Positions 55,760 to 64,000 of a stretch of DNA of 64,000 nucleotides are shown here, piece after piece (the stretch's first letter is position 1; each line of letters begins with the position of its first letter). The stretch lies in NCBI GenBank assembly GCA_963754065.1, contig CAVWFH010000018.1, positions 1 to 64,000 of the forward strand, read 5' to 3'. Both the position numbers and the translations under genes were made by a program. Source of the DNA: JALORV01 sp963754065. Lineage in GTDB: Bacteria > Pseudomonadota > Gammaproteobacteria > Burkholderiales > Burkholderiaceae_F. Under the pieces are notes generated by a model, which did no database searches, was not told the DNA's origin, and saw only the letters and a list, made by a program, of their open reading frames with translations.

Positions 55760-57212
55760 TTACTTCGACGATTTCGTCGGGGCAGCCTTTGAAGGCGCAG
55801 CCTTCGGCGCGGACTTCACGGTGGTCTCAGCAGCGGGCGCGGCGCCACGCCTCTGGCGACTTGAACTCGACGTTCAGGTTGACCGCCGGCCAGCTGCGAC
55901 CGTGACAGGCCGGGTTGGAGCAGAAGCCGCCACCTTCGCGCCCGAACTCGATCTTGCCGTGGCACATCGTGCAGGTGTCGTCGAGCTTGATGCGGTGATC
56001 GTGCATGAAGTTCGGCTCGTTGTGGCTGGCTCGGCGGGCGTCAGACTCCCGCGACGATGACTGTCGGGCACCGAGCCTTTGCCGCTTTCGAGCGTCACCT
56101 GCGGCAGGTCGTGGCATAGCGTGCATTGCAGCCGTATCGCCTCGCCCTTCTCGTTCAGGTGCTTGCCGTCGTGGCAGCGGAAGCAGCCCGGGGAATCGCG
56201 ATGGCCGGTATGACTCGGGAACGACTTCCACGTCATGCCCTTTTCCTCGAAGGAGGTCGACAGCAGGATGTGCTTCATTCTCGTCGGCGAACTGCAGTTT
56301 CCTTGTCCTGGTCAGGTCGGGCGCCACCGCAGCTTTCGCGGCGTCGCAGCGATCAGCTTGTCGACGGCTGCAGTCCGCTCCGCCGTCGGACCGCTGAGGT
56401 CGCCGGCCGCATTATCAGCGCCACGGCACGCGACTTGGCGCTGGCAGGCTGCGGTCGATCTGGCCCGCGGACGAGCGCCTCGTCGACGCGATCGGCTGGA
56501 TTGGGGAATGGATGCCCGACCGCGTTGTGGCAGTTGAAGCACTCCATGCGGCGTGACTCGAGCTTGGCGAGTTCCTCCCTGGGAGTCTTGGAGGTCGGAT
56601 CGCATAGGTCACCTTGCCGTCTTGGCCCTGTGACCTGCACCCATGGAATCTCGCGCTCCTGCGCGTCACGGACGTCTTGAACACGACATCGTTTTCGATG
56701 TGCCAGTGGATGCCCTTGACTTCCTGGATCTCGCGCTCGGCATCGCCGTCCCGTGTGCAGCGTCAGCGCGTAGTCGATTCTCGCTGCTCTTCGGATCGGT
56801 TGCGTAGCGCTTCTTGACCGTGAGGCTGTCGTGGTGCTCCGTCCGCGGCCAGTGGCAGCTCTCGCAGTCTCGCGCGCCGGGCGCAGGGTTGCGGAGGCGT
56901 GCAGCGGCCGTTCGTAGCCGACGATCATGCCCCACAGTTCCTTGAAGTGGGTCGGCTTCATCGCTATCAGCTTCAGCGTCGAATTGCGACCCATATGGCA
57001 TTCGACGCAGCGCACGCGGGCATGCGCCGCGGTGTTGTGCGACGCGCTCTTCTCGGGATGCACCGAGTGGCACATCACTGCGCAGAACTCGTCGCTGTTG
57101 GTGTACTCCCACCCGCGATACCAACCGCGCCCACGAGGGCAAGGCCGATGCCGACGGCCACCAGCGTGCCGATGGCTCCCATCATGGTCTTGCGACCGAA
57201 GTGCATCTTCAT
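55760..57212 (-). pseudogene. NapC/NirT-like octaheme cytochrome c, multiply frameshifted
   Basis: Read with frame corrections from ATG 57212 to TAA 55760, this encodes about 480 residues: an N-terminal membrane anchor (GAIGTLVAVGIGLALVGAV), then EFCAVMCHSVHPE (CX3CH), VRCVECHMG, CESCHWP, MECFNCHN, GCFRCHDGK, LQCTLCHD, DTCTMCHGK and FCSNPACHG (CX4CH), eight possible heme sites, ending in an Ala/Pro/Lys tail. At least seven single- or double-base frame breaks interrupt it, the first near 57120. Each segment between breaks is well conserved protein. The gene follows the cytochrome b gene. It is either badly sequenced locally or decaying; the near-perfect motifs favour sequence error or very recent loss. 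Confidence 0.8.
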
Positions 57213-57283
57213 GTTCCTGTGCCCCTCCCGGTTAAGCCACGGGCTCCGTCCCCGGACGGAGCCCGCGTCACTTCGATGCTACT

Positions 57284-58144
57284 TCAGACCAGCGCGCTGT
57301 AGATGATCATCAGGATCGTAAGCACCCCCAGGATCAGGCCGACACTGCCCAGGATTCGACTGAACAGGATCGCTTGGGGCGACGGCGCAGGGACTTCAAG
57401 CGCCTTCAATCCGCCCTGCTGCACGAGCCGCTCGAACTCGATCGAACGCTCGTCCTTGAGTTCATGTTCCGGCAGGCGCCCGGTGAAGATCACCAGGTCC
57501 ATCGGGAACTTCTCGGGGCGCAGATGGCCGTTGAAGAAGTGGATCGTGAAGATGAAGCCCACGGCAAGCAGGGCTTCCTCTCCGTGCACGATCGTCGCGA
57601 CGTTGAACACCCAACCGGGCAGGAACTTCGAGAAGAACGTCGGAAACCAGAGCATGAAGCCCGAGCCACCGATGATGAACATCCCCCAGAAGACTGCCCA
57701 GTAGTCGAACTTCTCCCAGTACGTGTAGCGGTCGAACTGCGGCCTTGGGCCCTTGCCGAAGAACCACTTGAACATGCCGACGATGTCCTGGCCGTCCTTC
57801 AGGTTCGGCACCATCGTGTTCGACCCCCAGAAGTAAGAGAGCCAGTCTTCCGCAAGGAATGCACGGAAGAATACGCGGAGCACGTGGCCGACAAAGACCA
57901 CGGTCATGATCCCGCCGCAGATGCGGTGGATCAACGCCGCTCCCTGGTATCCGCCGAGCAGGTTCATGAGCGTCGTGGCCCAGTCATGATCGGCAAACAG
58001 CAGCGGCACGCCGGTGATCGCGCAACCGATGAATGTCAGCATCAGAAAGGCATGCATCACGCTCTCGGTCGGTCCGAACCGCCGGTAATAGCGTCCCGGG
58101 GCGGTTCCCATTGCACGGGCTGGGGTCATCGTGGTGGCAGACAT
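57284..58144 (-). CDS. Membrane cytochrome b (formate dehydrogenase gamma-like)
   Basis: A 286-residue protein (from ATG 58144, with GGACGGAA upstream) with four or five helices. Histidines suited to heme b ligation occur in SVMHAFLMLTFIGCAITG, LIHRICGGIMTVVFVGHVLR and VHGEEALLAVGFIFTIHFF. It resembles the b-type subunits of Cbc-like and formate-dehydrogenase-type quinone-reactive complexes. It lies between the undecaheme and octaheme cytochrome genes, so it probably passes electrons between the quinone pool and these c-type cytochromes. The frame opens upstream to 58195, overlapping the previous stop, which I consider unlikely. Confidence 0.88.
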   Translation of the reverse strand: MSATTMTPARAMGTAPGRYYRRFGPTESVMHAFLMLTFIGCAITGVPLLFADHDWATTLMNLLGGYQGAALIHRICGGIMTVVFVGHVLRVFFRAFLAEDWLSYFWGSNTMVPNLKDGQDIVGMFKWFFGKGPRPQFDRYTYWEKFDYWAVFWGMFIIGGSGFMLWFPTFFSKFLPGWVFNVATIVHGEEALLAVGFIFTIHFFNGHLRPEKFPMDLVIFTGRLPEHELKDERSIEFERLVQQGGLKALEVPAPSPQAILFSRILGSVGLILGVLTILMIIYSALV

Positions 58145-58157
58145 GGTTCCGTCCTCA

Positions 58158-59411
58158 TCAGTGGCCGTTACGTCCGCCGCGGCCGCTGCGGACATCCTTC
58201 AGCGAACGCAACAGCCACAGTAGCGTGTGAATGCCGAAAAATCCGAACACGCCAGCGAGCAGCAACTGCATAAACAGACGCGTGTAATACAGAATCGGAT
58301 CGCCCTGCCGGTCATGTGGATTGCCGTGCGGCTTGTACGCGGCGAAGTTGGCGTTGGCGCCCGGGTGGCAGGTTCGACACGTCGTGACCCGGTTCTCCGG
58401 CGAGATCATGGATTTCGAATTCGAGGCCGGCAGCACCTCGTGCGCTCCATGACAGCTGTTGCAGGTGGCCATGCGGGCCAGGCCGCCGAGTTGAGTCACC
58501 TGGCCGTGGTAAGTGTCGCGGTAGCTCTTGATGAAGTCCTGGTGGCAATTGCCGCACTCCTTGATGACCTCAACCTGCCACTTGTTCGTGCCGTGCAGCT
58601 GGATCTGGTGCGCGCTGTGACAGTCAATGCAGGTCGGCGCGGCTGAATTTCCCGCCTGCCGCAACTGGCCGTGTTGGCTGCCGCTGAACCGGCTGTAGAC
58701 CTGCTGGTGGCAACTGCCGCACATCAGCGCGATGTGCTCCCGGTTCACGCGGCTGGCGGGATCGTTCTTGCTGAGAATCTTGTGCGATCCATGGCACCCG
58801 GTGCAGGTCGGCGCTTTCTCGGCCCCGGCCCCCTTGCCGTTGGTCTTCTGCCCGTGAATGCTGTCGTGGTACTGGCTGACGATGTTGCCGCCGGGCAGTT
58901 TCGCCTTGGCGATCAGGGCTTCGTTGCCGTGACACGAAGCGCAGGTGCTCTCGACCCGGGCAACGTGAGTGCGCGAAGCCGGTTCACTCGACTTCTGGAT
59001 GTCGTGGTTGCCGTGGCAGTTGCTGCAGGTCGCGGCGACCATGTTGCCGCCCGCGCGAGCCTTGGCGTGAGCGGTTGACAAATACTCCTTCACCGCCGCT
59101 TCGTGGCAAGAACCACAGTTGGCCGGCTTGAGCTTCGGTTCGTGCGGCAGCTTTTCTGCCGACACGTCGCTATGGCAGTCAGTGCACTTGAAGTTCATCT
59201 GGCCATGTACCGAACCAGCAAAAGACTTCGCATCGACCCCAATCGACTTGCCGGCAGCGTTCTTGGCGCCGGCGTCACCGTGGCACATCAGGCAGGCATC
59301 GTTCGGGGCCGGAGTCGCGTCAGCGGCCTGGACCGGCGCCGACATACAAAACAGGGCGGTCGCCAGGGCGACCAGGACCGGCCAATGCCGGGAACTCCTA
59401 AGGGCTTGCAT
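58158..59411 (-). CDS. Undecaheme c-type cytochrome with C-terminal membrane anchor
   Basis: A 417-residue exported protein with a signal peptide (cleavage near AQA/ADATP, residue 30). Eleven CXXCH sites are present: CLMCH, CTDCH, CGSCH, CSNCH, CASCH, CTGCH, CGSCH, CIDCH, CGNCH, CNSCH and CRTCH, with many additional His residues for distal ligation. A membrane helix near residue 380 (LFMQLLLAGVFGFFGIHTLL) and a basic tail fix it to the inner membrane, facing the periplasm. It heads the cytochrome operon. An FNR-like palindrome lies 74-87 bases upstream. Likely role: periplasmic electron relay from the quinone pool. Confidence 0.93.
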   Translation of the reverse strand: MQALRSSRHWPVLVALATALFCMSAPVQAADATPAPNDACLMCHGDAGAKNAAGKSIGVDAKSFAGSVHGQMNFKCTDCHSDVSAEKLPHEPKLKPANCGSCHEAAVKEYLSTAHAKARAGGNMVAATCSNCHGNHDIQKSSEPASRTHVARVESTCASCHGNEALIAKAKLPGGNIVSQYHDSIHGQKTNGKGAGAEKAPTCTGCHGSHKILSKNDPASRVNREHIALMCGSCHQQVYSRFSGSQHGQLRQAGNSAAPTCIDCHSAHQIQLHGTNKWQVEVIKECGNCHQDFIKSYRDTYHGQVTQLGGLARMATCNSCHGAHEVLPASNSKSMISPENRVTTCRTCHPGANANFAAYKPHGNPHDRQGDPILYYTRLFMQLLLAGVFGFFGIHTLLWLLRSLKDVRSGRGGRNGH

Positions 59412-59484
59412 GGTGGGGCTCCGCGTGCCGGAGCACGCCGATTGGAAAGCGCAGGCAGTGTTGCATCGGGGATCTCAACCGCCG

Positions 59485-59498
59485 TTGACCCGTGTCAA
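59485..59498. promoter_or_regulatory. FNR/Anr/DNR-like binding site
   Basis: TTGACCCGTGTCAA is a perfect palindrome of the form TTGAC-N4-GTCAA, close to the FNR consensus TTGAT-N4-ATCAA. It lies 74-87 bases before the undecaheme cytochrome start and about 244 before the divergent HbpS-like gene. It suggests oxygen- or nitrogen-oxide-dependent control of the cytochrome cluster. The remaining intergenic bases (59412-59741) show no gene. Confidence 0.5.
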
Positions 59499-59741
59499 GC
59501 CGCGCCCGAGGATCGCCAGCTTGCCGTCGGAAACAACGAAAGCGTCAACAACCTGACCTACTCTGCACAGTCCGGAGTGCCAACGGCAGGCGGCCGCGTC
59601 CGTTGCGCAGGGTCAATCGCCGGTCCGACAGCATCGCTAGTCTGGCGGCATCAGCCGAAATTCCGGTCACGCACCGCGAACTCGCTTTGATCCGAGTCGC
59701 GATACAGTGCACCGCCCGATACACCTCTCCAGGGAGACTCG

Positions 59742-60248
59742 ATGCGACCCGTCACGATCAAGACTGCCGGCCTGCTGTTCGCCTGCGCGCTGAGCGCAGC
59801 CCCGGCATTTGCCCAATCGGGCACCTTCCAGGTCAAGCAAATGACACCGGAGGCCGCGGCCAAGGCCGTGCGCGCCGCGCTTGAAGACTGCCGCAAGCGC
59901 GGCTATCAGGTGGCGGTGGCAGTGGTCGATCGCGCCGGAGTGGCACAGGCGCTGATGCGCGACCGGTTTGCCGGACCGCATACGGTGCAGACCGCCATCA
60001 ACAAGGGTTACACGGCGATCAGCTTCCGCACCGACACGCTCGAATTCGCGAAACTGACGCAGTCGGGCACTGCAAGCTCCGGCGTTCGTTCGATCGCCAA
60101 TGTCGTCGCCGTCGGTGGCGGCGTGAACATCGCCTCGGGCGGGACAACCGTCGGCGCGATCGGTGTGTCGGGCGCACCGACGGGTGAGGCCGACGACGCC
60201 TGTGCCAAGGCCGGCATCGCCGCCATCAAGGACGAACTCGAGTTCTAG
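59742..60248 (+). CDS. GlcG/HbpS-family protein, exported
   Basis: A 168-residue protein with a signal peptide (cleavage near AFAQ/SGTFQ, residue 25) and a GlcG/HbpS domain: QVAVAVVDRAGVAQALMRDR, SFRTDTLEFAKL and the closing Gly-rich VAVGGGVNI and GAIGVSGAPTGEADDACA. HbpS of Streptomyces binds heme and senses redox stress, and related proteins occur beside electron-transfer or heme genes. Here it is divergent from a multiheme cytochrome operon, which fits a periplasmic heme-binding or sensing role, though that is inference. Confidence 0.88.
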   Translation: MRPVTIKTAGLLFACALSAAPAFAQSGTFQVKQMTPEAAAKAVRAALEDCRKRGYQVAVAVVDRAGVAQALMRDRFAGPHTVQTAINKGYTAISFRTDTLEFAKLTQSGTASSGVRSIANVVAVGGGVNIASGGTTVGAIGVSGAPTGEADDACAKAGIAAIKDELEF

Positions 60249-60292
60249 ATTCGCCTGGCCCGGTGTCACGGCCCGCGTAGCATCGCGGGCCG

Positions 60293-61213
60293 ATGACCCG
60301 ACGCATTTCTGCTTCCACGGCGGCGCTGCTCGTCGCCCCGCCGCTGTTCTGGGCCGGCAACGCGGTTGTTGCGCGCGCCCTGGTCGGCGACTTTCCGCCG
60401 CTTGCACTGTCCTTCGCACGCTGGGCGCTCGCCCTGCTGCTCGTGCTGCCGTTCGCACTGCGCGGACTGCAGGCTGCCTGGCCGCAGCTCCGCGGCCAGT
60501 GGCGACTCATGTTCGCACTCAGCGCCCTCGGTGTCGGTTGCTATAACTCGCTGCAATACGTCGCATTGCAGACGTCGACTGCTGTCAACGCGACGCTGAT
60601 CGGCGCCTCGGCACCGGTTCTCACACTGATCGTCGGTGCGGCATTCTTTGCAACACCCGTGCGGCGCCGGCAATGGGTCGGCGCCGCGCTGTCGCTGCTG
60701 GGCGTGCTGCTGGTCATCGCGCGCGGCGACACACTGAATCTTGCCCGCCTGCAACTGGATCGCGGCGACCTCATCATGCTCGTTGCCACTCTGACGTGGA
60801 GCCTGTACACATGGCTGCTGCGAACGCGACGACCGAGCGTGCCCGCGACGGCCTTCCTCGCGCTGCAGATCGCGCTGGGCGCACTGATGATCCTGCCGTT
60901 CGCGATCGCGGAGTACCTGTGGACCGGCAAGATGGCCGCGCCGACGCCGTCCAACCTGGCCGCACTGTTGTACGTGGCGCTGCTGCCCTCGCTGGTGGCT
61001 TACTTCTGCTGGGACCGGGGCGTCGCGCGCGCAGGCGCCATCGTACCGATGTACTTTGTCAACCTGACACCGGTATTTGCCGGGTTGCTGTCGTTCTTCA
61101 TCCTGGGCGAGCCGATCGGCATCTATCACGTGATCGGCGGCGGTTTGATCGTGGCCGGCATACACCTGGCGAGCCGGCCCGACCCGCGCCCGCCTTCGCC
61201 CGCCGAGGCATAG
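60293..61213 (+). CDS. EamA/DMT-family exporter
   Basis: A 306-residue inner-membrane protein with ten helices in two EamA repeats, from LLVAPPLFWAGNAVVARAL near residue 13 to the last helix IYHVIGGGLIVAGIHLAS. The conserved PLALSFARWALALLLVLPF and LGEPIGIYHVIGG segments are typical of the RhaT/EamA group. Substrate unknown. It is distinct from the exporter at 21186 and has no special relation to its neighbours. Confidence 0.92.
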   Translation: MTRRISASTAALLVAPPLFWAGNAVVARALVGDFPPLALSFARWALALLLVLPFALRGLQAAWPQLRGQWRLMFALSALGVGCYNSLQYVALQTSTAVNATLIGASAPVLTLIVGAAFFATPVRRRQWVGAALSLLGVLLVIARGDTLNLARLQLDRGDLIMLVATLTWSLYTWLLRTRRPSVPATAFLALQIALGALMILPFAIAEYLWTGKMAAPTPSNLAALLYVALLPSLVAYFCWDRGVARAGAIVPMYFVNLTPVFAGLLSFFILGEPIGIYHVIGGGLIVAGIHLASRPDPRPPSPAEA

Positions 61214-61278
61214 GCACTCGCTACAATCCCCGGCCTCGCCCTGCCACCGTCGCGACCGCGGCTAGACCATTGCCTTCG

Positions 61279-63958
61279 ATGCCGATGCGTAACGACCCGG
61301 TGGTCACCTTCCGGCGCAGCGACTATCGCGCGCCAATTTTCGTGATCGATCGCGTCGAACTCACCTTCGACCTCGATCCGGAGGTGACGACGGTGTCCAG
61401 CCACCTCACTGTCCGACGGTCTGACGATGCCGCCTCGTCGGACGAGCCGCTGTGGCTCGATGGCGAGGACCTGGAACTCGTCTCACTGGCTGTCGACGAC
61501 AGGCCGCTTGGCCCGCGGGACTACGAGCGGCTCGAGACCGGCCTGGCAGTGCGCGCGCCGCGAGCGCCGTTCTCGCTGCAGATTGTCAACCGCATACGCC
61601 CTGCCGCCAACACCGGACTGATGGGACTGTATGTCTCGAACAGCAGCTTCTTCACGCAGTGTGAGGCCGAGGGTTTTCGCCGCATCACGTACTTTCCCGA
61701 CCGACCGGATGTGATGACGCGCTACCGCGTCGCCGTGCGAGCCGACAAGTCCCGCTATCCGGTGTTGCTGTCCAACGGCAACCTGGTCGAGGAGCGCTCG
61801 CTGGACGATGGCCGCCATGAAGCCGTCTGGGACGATCCGCACGCAAAGCCAAGCTATCTGTTTGCACTGGTCGCCGGCCGATTCGTCGCGCAGGAGGATC
61901 GCTGGCGCCGTGCCGGCGGACGCGACGCGTTGCTGCAGGTCTGGGTCGAAGCCGGCAATCTCGACAAGACGGAACACGCGATGTCGAGCCTGAAGCGCGC
62001 CATCGCGTGGGACGAGCACCGCTACGGCCTGGAACTCGATCTCGACCGCTTCATGGTCGTGGCATCCAACGACTTCAACCTGGGCGCGATGGAGAACAAG
62101 GGCCTGAACATCTTCAACGCCAAGTATGTCCTCGCCAATCCGACAGTCGCGACCGACATCGACTACGCCAGCATCGAATCCATCGTCGGACACGAGTACT
62201 TCCACAACTGGACCGGCAACCGCGTGACCTGCCGCGACTGGTTCCAGCTGTCGTTGAAGGAAGGACTCACGGTTTTCCGCGACCAGGAGTTCTCGGCGGA
62301 CATGATGGGCGATCCGTCGAGCCGTGCCGTCAAGCGCATCGACGATGTGCGCAACCTGCGCGCCACGCAGTTTCCGGAAGATGCAGGTCCGATGGCGCAT
62401 CCGGTCAGGCCGGAGTCGTACCAGGAGATCAGCAACTTCTACACGTCGACCATATACGAGAAGGGCGCCGAGGTCGTGCGCATGCTGCAGACCCTGGTCG
62501 GCGTCGATGGCTTTCGTCGTGGCATGGACCTGTACTTCAAGCGCCACGATGGCAAGGCAGTGACCTGTGACGACTTCGTTGCTGCCATCGGCGATGCCAA
62601 TGCGCGCGACCTGAACCAGTTCAGGCGCTGGTATGCGCAGGCGGGCACGCCGCACGTGGCGGCCACGGGCGTGTACGACCCGATCCGGCGCACTTATGCG
62701 TTGACGCTTACGCAGTCAACACCGCCCACGCCCGGGCAACCGACCAAGGAGCCGTTCCACATTCCGTTTGCCGTCGGCCTGCTGTCCGCTGATGGCGGCG
62801 AGTTCGCGCTTCAGCTCGCCGGCGAATCGCGCCCCGGACCCGGCACTCGGGTCGTCGAACTGACGCAGCCGTCGCAGCAGTTTGTCTTCGTCAATGTGCC
62901 GGAGCGTCCGGTGCCGTCGCTGTTGCGCGGCTTTTCCGCGCCGGTGATCGTCGACTTCCGTTATACGGACCGCGAACTGGCATTCCTGTCCTCGCGCGAC
63001 ACCGATGCCTTCAATCGTTGGGAGGCAGGACAACGCCTCGCAATGACGCAACTCATGCGCCTGACCGATGCGGTGGAGGCCGGCCGCGCGCTCGAACTCG
63101 ATGACACATTCACCGACACGCTGCGGGCTGTCCTGGGCGACGACGCGCTCTCGCCGGCCTTCAAGGAGCAGGCACTGACGCTGCCCGCTGAAGGATTCAT
63201 CGGCGAGCAGCGTGCTGTCGTGGATCCTGAAGCGATACGTGCGGCGCGCCGCTACATGCTCGGCGAGATCGGACGTCGGCTCGCCGAGGCATGGCAGCAT
63301 GCGTATGCGATCCATGCGACGCCAGGCGGCTATTCCCCCGCAGCCCGGCCCGGCCGGCCGGCGGGCACTGAAGAACCTTGCCCTTGCGTACCTGGCCGAA
63401 GGCCGGGTTGCCGGTGCGGTGGAACTCGCCGAGCAACAACTGGCGAATGCCACCAACATGACAGATCGCCAGGCGGCGCTCGGGGTGATCATCAACAGCC
63501 CGTCGACCGCGAAGGCCGCCATCCTGGTCCGCCTCGCGCGCGAGTGGCAGAACGAGCCCTTGCTGATGAACAAGTGGTACCAGTTGCAGGCCACGTCGAT
63601 GGCGCTGCCCGGCGAACCGCCGGTCCTCGAGCGCGTGCAGCGGCTGCTGCGCCACCCGGGCTTTTCGCTTTCCAATCCCAACAACGTATTTGCGTTGATC
63701 TGGTCGTTCTGCATGGCGAACGAAGCGGAGTTCCACCGGCGCGGCACGGCCGGCTATGACTTCTGGGCCGAGCAGGTGCTGATGCTCGACCGCATCAATC
63801 CGACCGTCGCGTCGCGAATAGCGCGGTCGCTCGACCGCTGGCGCAAGTTCACTCCGGACCGTCAGACGGGAATGCGCCGCGTGCTCGAACGCGTGGCCGC
63901 TGCCGGACAACTTTCTCGCGATGTCCGCGAGATCGTCACCAAATCGCTGGAGAACTGA
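61279..63958 (+). pseudogene. pepN: Aminopeptidase N, frameshift in the C-terminal domain
   Basis: An M1 zinc aminopeptidase of about 890 residues. The N-terminal beta domain, GAMEN exopeptidase motif (LGAMENKGLN near residue 270), the zinc site HEYFHNWTGN near 305 and the Glu of KEGLTVFRDQEF are intact. The order of domains and lengths matches E. coli PepN. In the C-terminal helical domain, at about 63335-63360 in a GGCC-rich tract, the frame breaks: the first frame reads HATPGGYSPAARPG, the next resumes PAGRRALKNLALAYLAEG and continues to KSLEN at 63958. Start may be ATG 61279 or 61285. The downstream fbp start overlaps the stop (TGATG). Confidence 0.88.
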
Positions 63959-64000
63959 TGGCGAACCTGTCGCTGACGCATTACCTGATCCGCTGCGAGC
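63958..64000 (+). CDS. fbp: Class I fructose-1,6-bisphosphatase, first codons only
   Basis: Only 14 codons are in the window, MANLSLTHYLIRCE. The pattern of Leu-Thr-x-Tyr/Phe-Leu at the very start, and the pepN-fbp gene order common in betaproteobacteria, suggest the gluconeogenic fructose-1,6-bisphosphatase. The start overlaps the pepN stop. The call rests mostly on context. Confidence 0.5.
   Translation, partial: MANLSLTHYLIRCE

Noticed and set aside
60673..61278. Upstream extension of the pepN reading frame
   Set aside because: This part is out-of-frame sequence under the EamA exporter; the aminopeptidase similarity begins at MPMRNDPVV.

Overview
The window is a GC-rich chromosomal segment from a betaproteobacterium, most likely of the Burkholderiales or a close relative. 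The evidence is gene order: ftsK-lolA-rarA-serS, trxB-smr, nadE followed by a P-II gene, hemC-hemD-hemX-hemY divergent from ppc, an AlgR/AlgZ-type pair divergent from argH, pmbA divergent from darP-mog, and pepN-fbp are all arrangements familiar from this class. No rRNA, CRISPR array, prophage or intact insertion sequence was seen. Many neighbours overlap by ATGA or GTGA, so translational coupling is common.

Layout. 1-4965 (minus): acetate/short-acid module, with a two-part sodium:solute symporter, a TPR protein, a small membrane protein and acetyl-CoA synthetase. 5283-11989 (minus, except one FKBP gene): tRNA-Ser(CGA), serS, rarA, lolA, ftsK. 12158-15256 (plus): a LytS-type kinase, a second kinase-like protein lacking the catalytic residues, and a LytTR regulator. 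15524-17824 (plus): trxB, Smr protein, TRIC-like membrane protein. 17841-19898 (minus): P-II protein and glutamine-dependent NAD synthetase. 19931-27498: FemAB-like acyltransferase, an EamA exporter with a duplicated 5' stub, a K+ channel, pyrophosphatase, aldehyde dehydrogenase, a short-chain dehydrogenase preceded by an acetyltransferase relic, and a CPA1 antiporter. 27602-38371: tetrapyrrole genes, ppc, a second LytTR/kinase pair and argH. 38469-42041: a TRAP transporter with frameshifts in dctM and dctP. 42179-47688: pmbA, darP, mog, esterase, DoxX, pirin, LysR. 47651-53170: two large PAS-GGDEF cyclases. 53302-55666: gluQ and an M20 peptidase. 55760-60248: a multiheme cytochrome module with an FNR-like site and a divergent HbpS/GlcG-like protein. 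60293-64000: EamA exporter, pepN (frameshifted) and the first codons of fbp.

Two themes stand out. First, a composite repeat with conserved boxes and variable hairpins occurs in four copies at three loci, each starting a few bases after a stop codon (8833-9017, 15262-15414, 34615-34783, 34879-35023); I do not recognise it as a described family. Second, single-base frame breaks affect dctM, dctP, pepN, probably the 5' end of darP, and, at very high density, the octaheme NapC-like cytochrome gene at 55760-57212. Neighbouring genes are intact, so this is either local sequence error in a draft genome or gene decay; the sequence alone does not settle it.
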